From positions 682,001 through 746,000 of the forward strand of contig NZ_JAAIWM010000001.1 of assembly GCF_011008845.1 (NCBI RefSeq): a stretch of 64,000 bases of DNA, read 5' to 3'. This DNA comes from Bacillus mesophilus (GTDB taxonomy: Bacteria > Bacillota > Bacilli > Bacillales > SA4). Of the stretch, positions 53,792-62,663 are shown piece after piece. A model generated the notes under the pieces. The model made no database searches, had not been told where the DNA came from, and worked only from the letters and a program-made list of their open reading frames with translations. The position numbers and the translations under genes were made by a program. Positions within the stretch are counted from its first letter, which is position 1; every line of letters starts with the position of its first letter.

Positions 53792-55548
53792 ACACTCACC
53801 CCCTGATCGGTAATGCTAGATTCAACCTGTTGACGGATAAATTGCTCCTTATACCATCCATCCTGTTGAATTAGAACATCATGTGTACCTTCCTCCACCA
53901 CTTTCCCGTCCTCAAGGACAATAATCCAGTCCGCATGTTGGATACCAGATAAGCGGTGCGTTGTAATTAGAGTTGTTTTTCCTGCTCTTTCATTTTGAAT
54001 GTTACGAATGATTGCCGCCTCAGTTTTTGCATCAACTGCTGATAATGAGTCGTCTAGTAACAGAATTTCCGGATTAATAAGTAACGCTCTTGCAATAGAA
54101 ATCCGCTGTTTTTGTCCACCAGATAAGGCTACTCCTTTTTCCCCAACAAGTGTATTTAATCCTTCTGGTAGCATCTTTAAATCCTTCGTAAAAGCCGCTT
54201 GCTCTATAGCTCTTGTAACATCATCGTCAGAACTATCACTCATACCAAAGGTAATGTTCTCTCGCACTGTTTTTGAAAATAGGATATGCTGCTGTGGTAC
54301 ATATCCAACCCAGCTTTGGATATCCTCGATAGAAATCCTTTCTAATGAAACTCCTGATATACTAATTTCACCTGTGCCCAGTGGGTACTCTCTAAGAAGC
54401 TGTCTAATCAAAGTTGTTTTTCCGCTTCCTGTTTTCCCTACAATCCCCAGCGTTTGCCCTTTTTTAATAGATACGTTTATGTCCACCAAATTCGGGAAAG
54501 TAGATGATGGATATTGAAAGTTAACATGCTTAAATTCAATATCTTTTGGTTCACTTACGGTAATAGGTTGTGAATGATTCTCAACATCCCGCTTATAAGA
54601 TAGTGTTTCTAAAACACGATCTAATGAAGCATTACCTCTTTGCATGATGTTAATTAATTCTCCAATAGCAAACATTGGCCAGATCAACATACCTAAATAA
54701 ACGTTAAATGAAACTAATTCTCCAAGAGTTACTGTTTGGTTAAAGACTAAATAAGCTCCATAACCTAATCCAATGAGGTAACTCATACCAACTAAGATTT
54801 TGATCGTCGGCTCAAATAGTGCATCAATTTTTGCTACCTCAACATTTTTACTAAAGACATCCTCTGTCAGTGAATGAAATCTTTTTTCATCCGCCGTTTC
54901 TTGAACATATGCTCTTATAACACGTACACCCGAGATGGACTCTAGAACATGATCATTCATACCTCCAAATGCATCCTGTGCGACAGTAAAACGTTGATGA
55001 ATTTTCTTACCATAGATATTAATTGCAACTGCCATAATAGGAAGTGGAAGTAATGCCGCAAAGGTTAATTCCCAACTAATTAAAACACCCATCGTAATGA
55101 CAATGATCACCATAAACACAAAAGAATCAACCAATGTTAAAATTCCAAAACCTGCAGTTTGTGAAATGGCCTTTAAATCATTTGTTGCTCTTGCCATAAG
55201 GTCACCAGTTCGATTACGCTCAAAAAATGTTGGAGTCATTTTTAATAAATGGTTCATAAATTTGGAACGTAATAGTCTCTCAACAATAAATGAGCCTCCA
55301 AAAAGCTTATACATCCAAATATAAGTGAGTCCATATAAAACAAAAGTTAATACAAATAAAAAGATAATATATTGAAAGAGCTGGTTACTTGTTAACGAAC
55401 CAACATGTATAGCATCAATGGCAACTCCGATTAATTTTGGTGGAATCACTTCCAAGATACCAACAAAAATCAGTAAACTTATTGCGATTGTGTATCTCTT
55501 CCAATATTCTTTAAAAAACCAACCTAACTTCTTTAGTACTGAAAACAT
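53788..55548 (-). CDS. bmrC: BmrC-like half of a heterodimeric ABC multidrug exporter
   Basis: A 586-residue ABC exporter half with six membrane helices in the first 310 residues. Walker A is VGKTGSGKTTLI (near 370), signature LSGGQKQRISIARALL, and Walker B ILLLDDSLSAVDAKTE. Aspartate replaces the catalytic glutamate after Walker B (LLDDS), so this half carries the degenerate ATP site expected of BmrC. ATG 55548 follows GAGGGGAG. A leader peptide and attenuator lie upstream. Confidence 0.93.
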   Translation of the reverse strand: MFSVLKKLGWFFKEYWKRYTIAISLLIFVGILEVIPPKLIGVAIDAIHVGSLTSNQLFQYIIFLFVLTFVLYGLTYIWMYKLFGGSFIVERLLRSKFMNHLLKMTPTFFERNRTGDLMARATNDLKAISQTAGFGILTLVDSFVFMVIIVITMGVLISWELTFAALLPLPIMAVAINIYGKKIHQRFTVAQDAFGGMNDHVLESISGVRVIRAYVQETADEKRFHSLTEDVFSKNVEVAKIDALFEPTIKILVGMSYLIGLGYGAYLVFNQTVTLGELVSFNVYLGMLIWPMFAIGELINIMQRGNASLDRVLETLSYKRDVENHSQPITVSEPKDIEFKHVNFQYPSSTFPNLVDINVSIKKGQTLGIVGKTGSGKTTLIRQLLREYPLGTGEISISGVSLERISIEDIQSWVGYVPQQHILFSKTVRENITFGMSDSSDDDVTRAIEQAAFTKDLKMLPEGLNTLVGEKGVALSGGQKQRISIARALLINPEILLLDDSLSAVDAKTEAAIIRNIQNERAGKTTLITTHRLSGIQHADWIIVLEDGKVVEEGTHDVLIQQDGWYKEQFIRQQVESSITDQGVSV

Positions 55549-55714
55549 TTTGTATACTCCCCTCTAGAAGAAAATTCGATTAAACGTTATCCTCCATCCT
55601 TCTCTCCCGCAAAACAGATTAACAATACCTCTACCTTTCTCATCTACATTTCCTCCTTCAACTAGAATTAATTATAAAAATTGGCTTCAACCAAATTTTA
55701 CCAAAATAAAACCA

Positions 55715-55790
55715 CAAAAAAGACACATCCAAATAAGAAATGTGCCTTTCATCATATAAAGGCGCAAGTCACGATCATGACCTACACCTT
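55715..55790 (-). promoter_or_regulatory. Transcription attenuator of bmrCD (three competing hairpins)
   Basis: Reading the minus strand, segment 1 (55790-55778) pairs with segment 2 (55771-55759) over 13 positions including G-U pairs. Part of segment 2, GCCTTT (55763-55758), can instead pair with AAAGGC (55749-55744) of segment 3. Segment 3, AAAGGCACAT (55749-55740), pairs with segment 4, ATGTGTCTTT (55728-55719), followed by a U-run: a terminator. Pairings 1:2 and 3:4 stop transcription; 2:3 would let it continue into bmrC. Confidence 0.75.
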
Positions 55791-55808
55791 AAGCAATAAT
55801 AATAAAAA

Positions 55809-55877
55809 TTAATTACTGGAGATGGTCACGTATTTAAAGTATTGGTTTGTTACATTCATAACAATTAAATGATTCAT
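55809..55877 (-). CDS. Leader peptide of bmrCD (BmrB-like role)
   Basis: A 22-codon reading MNHLIVMNVTNQYFKYVTIS then SN, preceded by a strong GGGAGGTCG ribosome-binding site. It ends 19 bases before the first attenuator arm, so a ribosome stalled near its end would cover segment 1 and favour readthrough. B. subtilis bmrCD is known to be controlled through the leader peptide BmrB by ribosome-mediated attenuation. This peptide is shorter than I recall for BmrB and its sequence may be unrelated. Confidence 0.7.
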   Translation of the reverse strand: MNHLIVMNVTNQYFKYVTISSN

Positions 55878-55920
55878 TTTTCGCGACCTCCCATTTCCAA
55901 ATTTTTCTTTATACTTCGGT

Positions 55921-55949
55921 AGCTTAACACCATATAAATGGAGTGTCAA
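55921..55949 (-). promoter_or_regulatory. Promoter of the bmrCD leader
   Basis: TTGACA (55949-55944), 17 bp, TAAGCT (55926-55921) on the minus strand: perfect -35, weaker -10. Located about 45 bp before the leader peptide. Confidence 0.7.
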
Positions 55950-56076
55950 TCCATTTTTATTTTACCATACATTTATTACCATAACTTTTACTACAAAAAA
56001 CATCTATTTTAAATATATATTTTTATAACTTTTAGACCATTTTAATAATACGTAACGGAAAAGGGTGTGTAAGGTG

Positions 56077-56580
56077 ATGGAGGATAAAAGAAGGGTGACA
56101 ATCCCGGTTGAAATGATTTTCTGGAGCATAGCCCTACCTGGTTTTGGACAATTATTAAACCGTCAATACATAAAAGCACTACTGCTTGTTCTGTTAGAAT
56201 TCTTAATCAATCTACAAGGCGGAATCAACTTAGCTATTGTACATAGCTTTCAAGGAAATATTGATTTAGCCATTCAGACGGTTGATTATAGATGGATTAT
56301 GTTCTATCCATGTCTTTATGTTTTTGCGATGTGGGATGCGTATATTTCCGCAAAAAGAATTGCGAAAATAAAAGATACACCATTTGAGTCAATTCCTTTT
56401 TCTTTTGCAGCCTATATTACAACGATTGGTGTCATCTATTCAAATAGGCCCATATTCTCCATTACCTTTGGACCCATTTTCACACCTATAATAGCGATTT
56501 TTATAGGGTTTTTTTTAGGTGGTATTTTGAAAAAATTCCTTCTTCGCAAATATGCTAGTCCTCCAGAACAGCTTGTGTAA
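56077..56580 (+). CDS. Multi-helix membrane protein, uncharacterised
   Basis: A 167-residue protein with four or five membrane segments. The N-terminal ALPGFGQLLNRQYIKALLLV is a pattern seen in several unnamed Bacillus membrane proteins (glycine-rich helix followed by a basic turn), and the C-terminal GFFLGGILKKFLLRKY is basic. The ATG at 56077 is chosen over in-frame GTGs just upstream. It is divergent from the bmrCD leader. Function unknown. Confidence 0.65.
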   Translation: MEDKRRVTIPVEMIFWSIALPGFGQLLNRQYIKALLLVLLEFLINLQGGINLAIVHSFQGNIDLAIQTVDYRWIMFYPCLYVFAMWDAYISAKRIAKIKDTPFESIPFSFAAYITTIGVIYSNRPIFSITFGPIFTPIIAIFIGFFLGGILKKFLLRKYASPPEQLV

Positions 56581-56620
56581 AACTATTATGGTCTTTTTTG
56601 TACTCATGAAGGACCAACAA

Positions 56621-56652
56621 AGAAAAGGCCTTCACCGCACTGATGAAGGCTA
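56621..56652. terminator. Weak terminator between the membrane protein and thiE
   Basis: GCCTTCA/TGAAGGC 7-bp stem with 9-base loop; A-rich left flank gives U-rich tail on the minus strand. Confidence 0.6.
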
Positions 56653-56679
56653 TAACCAACTATTAAAGAATACGGTACT

Positions 56680-57312
56680 TTAATAAAGACTCGTTTTTAA
56701 TAATTCAGCAGCAAGTTTGGGATCATCAGCCTTACTGATTGCTGATATCACAGCAATTCCATTTGAGCCAGCCTTAACAACCGCTCTTGCATTTGACTGG
56801 TCGATCCCGCCAATACCTACCGTAGGAATTGTTAGGTCGGCTTCTCTTAAACTTTTAATTAGACTCGGTCCGACCACATTTCTCGTATCTAACTTTGTTA
56901 GTGTTGGATACATAGGGCCTACACCAATATAATCTACTCCGTGTCGAATCGCGATTTTAGCCTCATCAAGGTTATGACAAGATACCCCTACTACCTTATG
57001 AGCAAATTTATCTTTCACTGTTTCAATTGCTTCATCTTCTTGTCCTATATGAATTCCATCTGCTTCTATAAATAAGGCGAGATCAACGTCATCATTTACT
57101 ATAAACGGAACTTGATATTCTCGACACACCGCTTGAAGCTGTCTAGCTAACCTTATCTTCTCTTCTCCCTGAAGAGAATCCGTTCCTTTTTCCCGAAATT
57201 GAAACATGCTAACTCCACCAAGGATCGCTTGCTGTAGTACATGAACAGGGTCTTGTTCGCAATTAGTGCTTCCCATAACGAGATATAACTGAAGCTTTTC
57301 TTTTATATTCAT
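56680..57312 (-). CDS. thiE: Thiamine-phosphate synthase
   Basis: Joins HMP pyrophosphate and thiazole phosphate carboxylate to give thiamine phosphate. A 210-residue TIM barrel. Phosphate and metal motifs: FREKG (near 37), FIVNDDVDLAL (near 70), ADGIHIGQED, VGVSCHN, YIGVGPMYPT, TVGIGGI and GSNGIAVISAI. The start overlaps thiD by four bases. Last gene of the operon. Confidence 0.94.
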   Translation of the reverse strand: MNIKEKLQLYLVMGSTNCEQDPVHVLQQAILGGVSMFQFREKGTDSLQGEEKIRLARQLQAVCREYQVPFIVNDDVDLALFIEADGIHIGQEDEAIETVKDKFAHKVVGVSCHNLDEAKIAIRHGVDYIGVGPMYPTLTKLDTRNVVGPSLIKSLREADLTIPTVGIGGIDQSNARAVVKAGSNGIAVISAISKADDPKLAAELLKTSLY

Positions 57313-58121
57313 CCTAACTTTACTCCTTCAAGACGATGTGCCCAGTGATTAGTGGGACCATGACCGCTACCAATATGTAAGTCATGCTTGATCGCCATAT
57401 GAATATACCTCTTGGCACCCTCAACAGCTTCAAAAACTGTGCATCCTTTAGCCAGATACGCTGTAATAGCCGCCGAAAATGTACAACCAGTTCCATGAGT
57501 GTTTTTAGTATGAATCCTAGGAGAGCTTAACGTTTCAAACTCTATACCGTTATAGTATAGATCAACAGCCATCTCTTCTTGGCCATGGCCTCCTTTAATC
57601 ACGACATGTTCAACACCACAGTCAAATAGCACTTTCGCTGCTTCTTGTCGATCTTCTAAAGTGAAGATTTGTCTTCCTGTTAATACTTCTGCTTCTGGTA
57701 TATTAGGCGTTACGATCGTTGCTAATGGAAGAAGATTTTTCTTAACAGCTTGGACTGCTTCCTCTTGCAATAATCGTGCTCCCCCCTTTGCCACCATTAC
57801 TGGATCTACGACAACATTTCCCCAGTTAAACGTCTTGATTGAATCAGATACTGCCTCAATTAACTCACTGCTAAAAAGCATTCCTGTTTTTAAAGATTGT
57901 GGCGGTAAATCATCTGCAATGGATTTTAATTGATTTAAGATGGTTTCTACCGGCAATGGATATACGTCCTGCACACCAAGTGTGTTTTGAGCTGTTATGG
58001 CTGTAATGGCTGTCATACCGTAAACCTTTAATTCCTGAAATGTTTTTATATCTGCTTGAATCCCCGCTCCACCACCACTGTCTGAGCCGGCGATGGTTAA
58101 AGCTTTATGCGTCTTCTCCAT
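57309..58121 (-). CDS. thiD: Hydroxymethylpyrimidine / phosphomethylpyrimidine kinase
   Basis: Phosphorylates HMP to HMP pyrophosphate. A 270-residue ribokinase-fold enzyme. The substrate motif SDSGGGAGIQADIKTF is near the N-terminus (13-28), and the ATP/anion-hole GTKNTHGTGCTFSAAITA-type segment near 205. Close relatives also act on pyridoxal, but the thi operon context favours ThiD. It starts 10 bases after thiF. Confidence 0.93.
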   Translation of the reverse strand: MEKTHKALTIAGSDSGGGAGIQADIKTFQELKVYGMTAITAITAQNTLGVQDVYPLPVETILNQLKSIADDLPPQSLKTGMLFSSELIEAVSDSIKTFNWGNVVVDPVMVAKGGARLLQEEAVQAVKKNLLPLATIVTPNIPEAEVLTGRQIFTLEDRQEAAKVLFDCGVEHVVIKGGHGQEEMAVDLYYNGIEFETLSSPRIHTKNTHGTGCTFSAAITAYLAKGCTVFEAVEGAKRYIHMAIKHDLHIGSGHGPTNHWAHRLEGVKLG

Positions 58122-58131
58122 ATCTTCACCC

Positions 58132-59151
58132 CTACCCTAAATAACGATGGTAAATTCCCTTTGCTTCCGCTATGTCCTTTGTTCCATGTATTAAAACACG
58201 GCCATCCTGAAAAATAACAAGACGATGACTTCCTGTATCAAATGACAGGAGAAAAGGATTTCGCTCCACCTTTCCACCTGTAGCTTTTAATGAACTTTCT
58301 ATTTGTGCAAGGTCACGTGACACTCCTTCTTGAGGTCGTATTTGCACAGTATCTCTTCCACATAGCACGGCAGTTTTTAATTGGTTTTCGTATGATAAAA
58401 AAGGATAAGTTGGATGTTCTCCACAGGATAAACAGCCAGGTCGTTTAAGCTTTTCTACCGAAATAGAAGTAGATTGATTCGTCCATAAATCAAACGTAAC
58501 AAGCTTTCTTCGAATATGCTTCTGATCATCAACAAGAATTTTAAGTACTTCTGCTACTTGATAGGCGACAACCATCCCGACAGCAGGACTAATAATCCCG
58601 ACTGTATCACAAGTCATCCCTCCCATGGGAACTCTCTCAAGTAGGCAATGCAAACAAGGGGTATCTCCGGGTAAAATGGTATAGCTTATTCCATAACTCC
58701 CTACGCATGCCCCGTAAATCCAAGGAATTCCATGCTTTTGAGATAGATCGTTTATGATTAATCTAGTATCAAAGTTATCAGTAGCATCAATAATGACACT
58801 CACATGCTTTAACAGTCTTTCCAATTCCACTACACTAGCATCTGCTACGATTGCTTCGACTTCTACTTCACTATTTATTTCAGTTAATCTTTGTTTTGCA
58901 GCAATTGCTTTAGGAAGTCGATCAGTAGCATCTTTTTCCGTATAAAGCTGTTGTCGTTGAAGATTACTCCAATCCACATAATCTCGATCAATGAGGGTTA
59001 CCTTTCCAACTCCTGCCCTTACTAAGGCTTCTGCATTAGCACTTCCTAACGCACCTGCTCCAAGTATTAACACATGTTTTTCATTTATTTTCTTTTGACC
59101 TTCCACTCCGATTGGAGTAAATAGCTCTTGTCTTGAATATCGTTCACTCAA
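58132..59151 (-). CDS. thiF: ThiF, sulfur-carrier adenylyltransferase
   Basis: A 339-residue E1-like enzyme that adenylates the C-terminus of ThiS. ATP-binding [17 protein letters not shown] (31-47), the catalytic DATDNFDTR region, and two zinc CxxC pairs (CLHCL near 170, CLSCG near 247). An additional C-terminal segment of about 85 residues follows, as in Bacillus ThiF. It overlaps thiG by four bases. Confidence 0.92.
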   Translation of the reverse strand: MSERYSRQELFTPIGVEGQKKINEKHVLILGAGALGSANAEALVRAGVGKVTLIDRDYVDWSNLQRQQLYTEKDATDRLPKAIAAKQRLTEINSEVEVEAIVADASVVELERLLKHVSVIIDATDNFDTRLIINDLSQKHGIPWIYGACVGSYGISYTILPGDTPCLHCLLERVPMGGMTCDTVGIISPAVGMVVAYQVAEVLKILVDDQKHIRRKLVTFDLWTNQSTSISVEKLKRPGCLSCGEHPTYPFLSYENQLKTAVLCGRDTVQIRPQEGVSRDLAQIESSLKATGGKVERNPFLLSFDTGSHRLVIFQDGRVLIHGTKDIAEAKGIYHRYLG

Positions 59152-59915
59152 ACAGTGCTCAATCCTTCCATTGGGCTACTTGCTGTTGCATATTTCTTTT
59201 TAGGAATTCTTCCCGCTTCATATCCAAGTCTACCCGCTTCGATACCTAGCTTCATGGCCTTAGCCATTTTAACAGGATCATTTGCAGCAGATACAGCAGT
59301 ATTTAACAAAACTCCATCAGCCCCAAGTTCCATTGCAAGAGCTGCATCAGCTGGAGAACCAATTCCTGCATCAACGATTACAGGTACGGTCGCTTGCTCA
59401 ATGATTAGACTGATATTTAAAGGGTTGATAATTCCTTGTCCCGAACCAATTGGGGATGCTCCAGGCATGACAGCATGTACGCCCATTTCTTGTAGTCGTT
59501 TTGCTAATATCACATCATCAGAGATATATGGTAGCACAATAAAGCCTTCTTCTAAAAGTATTTCAGACGCCTTCACCGTTTCAATCGGATCTGGAAGTAA
59601 TGTATTAAAATCTCCAATTACTTCTACCTTAATCATGTCACAAAGACCAGATGCCTTTGCAAGCTTTGCAATTCTAACAGCTTCCTCTGCTGTTTTTGCA
59701 CCTGCAGTATTAGGTAATAACGTGAATTTTTTTGTATCAAGCTTTTCTAGGAAATTAGGTTGGTTCGGTTCATATATGTTCATTCTTCTAACTGCAAAGG
59801 TTAAAATTTCAGCCTCGGAAACATCCACAGCTTCCTTCTGAATATCATAACTAGGATACTTTCCTGTTCCTAATAGTAAACGTGATTGAAAAGAATAAGG
59901 TCCAATTTTTAACAT
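59148..59915 (-). CDS. thiG: Thiazole synthase
   Basis: A 255-residue TIM-barrel enzyme that condenses DXP, dehydroglycine and ThiS thiocarboxylate into the thiazole ring. The Schiff-base lysine lies in MIKVEVIGD (near 95), and the phosphate site in [21 protein letters not shown] and [11 protein letters not shown]. Full length. It follows thiS by one base. Confidence 0.95.
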   Translation of the reverse strand: MLKIGPYSFQSRLLLGTGKYPSYDIQKEAVDVSEAEILTFAVRRMNIYEPNQPNFLEKLDTKKFTLLPNTAGAKTAEEAVRIAKLAKASGLCDMIKVEVIGDFNTLLPDPIETVKASEILLEEGFIVLPYISDDVILAKRLQEMGVHAVMPGASPIGSGQGIINPLNISLIIEQATVPVIVDAGIGSPADAALAMELGADGVLLNTAVSAANDPVKMAKAMKLGIEAGRLGYEAGRIPKKKYATASSPMEGLSTV

Positions 59916-59916
59916 A

Positions 59917-60120
59917 TCATCCGCCTCCTACAAAATGTACAATTTCAATTTGATCTCCATCAGTTAAAGACACAAGCTGGTGAGTAGATTTTTCTAAAAT
60001 TTCACGGTTATGCTCTACGATGACCACCTTTTCCTGAAGTTGAAAATGCTTTAATAGATCTGCCACATTTCTCACATCAGCTGATATTTCAATATCATCA
60101 CCGTTTATACGTAACTTCAT
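59917..60120 (-). CDS. thiS: ThiS, sulfur carrier protein
   Basis: A 67-residue ubiquitin-like carrier ending in Gly-Gly after VHFVGGG, the C-terminus that is adenylated and thiocarboxylated. The start overlaps the end of thiO by 23 bases and has a GGAGGGG site. Confidence 0.94.
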   Translation of the reverse strand: MKLRINGDDIEISADVRNVADLLKHFQLQEKVVIVEHNREILEKSTHQLVSLTDGDQIEIVHFVGGG

Positions 60121-61240
60121 ATTGTCCCCTCCTTGATCCTTTTAAGCTAAAGGCACTAGCGCTTTCACTTAATGGATTTCCTTCTATTATATCTGCTATT
60201 ATTTCACCGGTAATTGGACTCAATAGGATTCCATTCCGGTAGTGTCCTGTAGCCACATAAAGTCCAGAGATCTCTGGATGTTCCCCCAAATAAGGAAATC
60301 CATCGTTAGTTTGTGGTCGTATACCTGTCCAAGCACGTTCCCACTCTTCATTCTTTAGCGAAGGTAGTAACTCACTGGCTGCATGCAGTAGGCGAGATAC
60401 CCCTTCTACTGTTACCTTTTCATCAAACGAATGTGGGATTACCGTTGCACCAATATATAATCTACCGTCCTTTTTAGGGACAATATAGCAATCCTCCGAA
60501 AAGATGGTTGAAGTAATGAGGTCATCTCGAGTAAGTACAGATAAACATTCTCCTTTTACTGGATACAAGCCTAGGTCTATCCCAATTTGTTCTAAGAAAT
60601 TTACAGACCAGGCTCCACCTGCAACGACTACATGCTCACCATAAAACTCACCTTGTGATGTTTTAACCCCCTGTACCTTTCCTTGTTGAATTAAAAAATC
60701 GATAACCTCCGTAAATTCAAGAACCCTACCACCTAGTACTCCTGAAGCTACAGCGAAGCCTGTTGCTAATTTATAGGCAGAAACCTGCCCATCATTAGGT
60801 GCATACATTGCACCTAATACTTGATTAGAGAGGTTTTGTTCAGCCCTTACAACCTCTTCTTGCGCTAACCAACGTGCCTCTTCACCCAGAGTCTTTTGTA
60901 GCCTAACTGTCTGTTTTAATTGCTCTTCTCTTTCTTTGTTATAAGCAATTGTTAACATTCCGTTTTGAATCAACTCTATATCAATGCCCGCTACTTCCAT
61001 TAGTTCCTCACTGAGTTTCGGGAACATGTTTCTACTCTTTCTTGCTAGGTCAAACAATGGTCCTGCTTCGGTAACTTCTGCCTGGGCAGCTAGCATTCCA
61101 GCAGCAGCACTTGAGGCTTTAAGGTTAATCTCTCCTTTTTCAATAACAAGAACAGACTGACCTCTTTTTAAAAGTGAATAGGCAACAGAGTGCCCAATGA
61201 TTCCACCACCTACTACGATTGTGTCATAATGATTTTTCAC
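60098..61240 (-). CDS. thiO: Glycine oxidase
   Basis: An FAD enzyme that oxidises glycine to iminoglycine for thiazole synthesis. 380 residues. The FAD motif VVGGGIIGHSVAYSLLKRG is at 9-27, and the substrate/FAD C-terminal WTGIRPQTNDGFPYLGEHP followed by ATGHYRNGILLSP. The GTG start at 61240 follows GGAGGAGG; it overlaps tenI by 17 bases. Confidence 0.93.
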   Translation of the reverse strand: MKNHYDTIVVGGGIIGHSVAYSLLKRGQSVLVIEKGEINLKASSAAAGMLAAQAEVTEAGPLFDLARKSRNMFPKLSEELMEVAGIDIELIQNGMLTIAYNKEREEQLKQTVRLQKTLGEEARWLAQEEVVRAEQNLSNQVLGAMYAPNDGQVSAYKLATGFAVASGVLGGRVLEFTEVIDFLIQQGKVQGVKTSQGEFYGEHVVVAGGAWSVNFLEQIGIDLGLYPVKGECLSVLTRDDLITSTIFSEDCYIVPKKDGRLYIGATVIPHSFDEKVTVEGVSRLLHAASELLPSLKNEEWERAWTGIRPQTNDGFPYLGEHPEISGLYVATGHYRNGILLSPITGEIIADIIEGNPLSESASAFSLKGSRRGQYEVTYKR

Positions 61241-61850
61241 GCTGTTCCTCCTCCCACTTTAAGATAGATTGCTTATATTGAAATGCCGCATGAATAGGGT
61301 CAACTTGATTTAAGATTCCCGATATAACAGCAACCCCTTTGGCCCCGTTGCGAAGAACTTCGATTGTATTTAGTGGAGTAATTCCTCCTATACCTATAAT
61401 CGGTAAAGTTGTACTTTTACATATTTCATTGAGAAGTTTACAGCCTCTTGGTTGTAAACCTGGCTTGGAATCAGTTGAGAAAATATGACCGTAAATGGCA
61501 AAATCAGCAGAAGCCTCTTCTGCACTCAACGCTTCTTCTTTAGAATGAATCGAACGTCCTACTACCAAGTTTGTAAACTGGCTTTTTACTATGGAAGTAG
61601 GTAAGCTATGATAAGCTAACTGAACTCCACCTACTTCCAACGCCAAAGCAACATCCACTCGATCATTGATTAGAATTTTGCTTGGATTAATTCCAGCAAG
61701 AAGCATCTCGGAAACACCATCATATATTTCTTGAGCAGATTTCTGTTTTTCTCGAATATGAAAATAATCGATATAGGAATCTACTTGTTTGGCAATCTGA
61801 GTAAATTCTTGTAAAGACATCCTACTGTTAGATACTAGATGTAAACTCAA
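61224..61850 (-). CDS. tenI: Thiazole tautomerase
   Basis: A 208-residue ThiE-like barrel. It lacks ThiE residues for the synthase reaction but has TenI-type segments (HIREKQKSAQEI, ILINDRVDVALA, VGRSIHSKEEA, YGHIFSTDSKPG). TenI aromatises the thiazole phosphate made by ThiG. The TTG start at 61850 is chosen because AAGGAG lies eight bases upstream. It is distinct from the true ThiE at the end of the operon. Confidence 0.9.
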   Translation of the reverse strand: MSLHLVSNSRMSLQEFTQIAKQVDSYIDYFHIREKQKSAQEIYDGVSEMLLAGINPSKILINDRVDVALALEVGGVQLAYHSLPTSIVKSQFTNLVVGRSIHSKEEALSAEEASADFAIYGHIFSTDSKPGLQPRGCKLLNEICKSTTLPIIGIGGITPLNTIEVLRNGAKGVAVISGILNQVDPIHAAFQYKQSILKWEEEQREKSL

Positions 61851-61866
61851 TATCTTAACTCCTTCA

Positions 61867-62649
61867 TTATTGATATCTCACATCCTGAATAGGGAAATAA
61901 GGATAAAAGTGTCCAAATGTATATGATACGAAGCTAAAACCTATAAGTAATGCAATAAAATATAGATCATTCACAGAAAATCCTACTTGATAATAAAAGG
62001 TTCGTTTACCATTGGAAGAAAATTTCTTTGCCTCCATCGCGACACCGATTCGATGAGCTCTTCTTATGCTTTGGGAAAGAAGGGGAATGCAATAAGCCTT
62101 CAATTTTGAAGGTATCGTAGAGAGACCTTTCTTTCTTTGAATTCCCCTAACCTTTAAGGCTTGATGAATCACTTTAAATTCTTCATACATGATGGGAATT
62201 AAGCGATATCCGGCTAAAAAGCTATAGGCATACTTGGGTTTTAGTCTTGCTTGCTGCATAAGTGAATAGAATAATAAAACCGGCTTGGTTGTTAACGTGA
62301 ACAATAAGCCTAAAAAGGCAAACACCAAAGCCCTAGTTCCAATATGAATTCCTCTAAAAAAGCTTTCCTCTGTTATATGAATGAGTCCCCACTTAATCCA
62401 CGTTGTATCCCCTTTACCAAATAAAATCATCGAGGATGACGTTGAAAGAAACACAAGTATAAATGGAAGTAAAAGTAAAGCTACTATTTTTAGAGGAAAA
62501 CCATTAAAAAGAAAGAAGGTAAGGCAAACAATAATCGTTAAGTTTAATAAAATATTAATATTGTGAATCGTTAATATTTGTATAAATAATAGAATTAATC
62601 CAACTAATTTGACGGTAGGATTGATCTTATACATCCATGTTTCTTTCAT
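61867..62649 (-). CDS. ykoC: ECF transporter transmembrane (T) component, YkoC-like
   Basis: A 260-residue integral membrane protein with about five helices. The coupling-helix region reads KVRGIQRKKG then SIRRAHRIGVAMEAKKFS (near 210), matching the conserved Ala-Arg-Gly-type motifs of EcfT. It sits between the dual ATPase and tenI, so it probably imports a thiamine precursor (HMP or thiamine), as YkoEDC does in B. subtilis. The S component (YkoE) must lie beyond the window edge. Confidence 0.85.
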   Translation of the reverse strand: MKETWMYKINPTVKLVGLILLFIQILTIHNINILLNLTIIVCLTFFLFNGFPLKIVALLLLPFILVFLSTSSSMILFGKGDTTWIKWGLIHITEESFFRGIHIGTRALVFAFLGLLFTLTTKPVLLFYSLMQQARLKPKYAYSFLAGYRLIPIMYEEFKVIHQALKVRGIQRKKGLSTIPSKLKAYCIPLLSQSIRRAHRIGVAMEAKKFSSNGKRTFYYQVGFSVNDLYFIALLIGFSFVSYTFGHFYPYFPIQDVRYQ

Positions 62650-62663
62650 ATGATTTCACCCAT

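Noticed and set aside
53999..54517. 172-codon reading opposite the bmrC nucleotide-binding domain
   Set aside because: Antisense shadow of a conserved ABC domain.
59155..59841. 228-codon plus-strand reading opposite thiG
   Set aside because: It is the antisense of thiG, a highly conserved gene; no ribosome-binding site and improbable composition.
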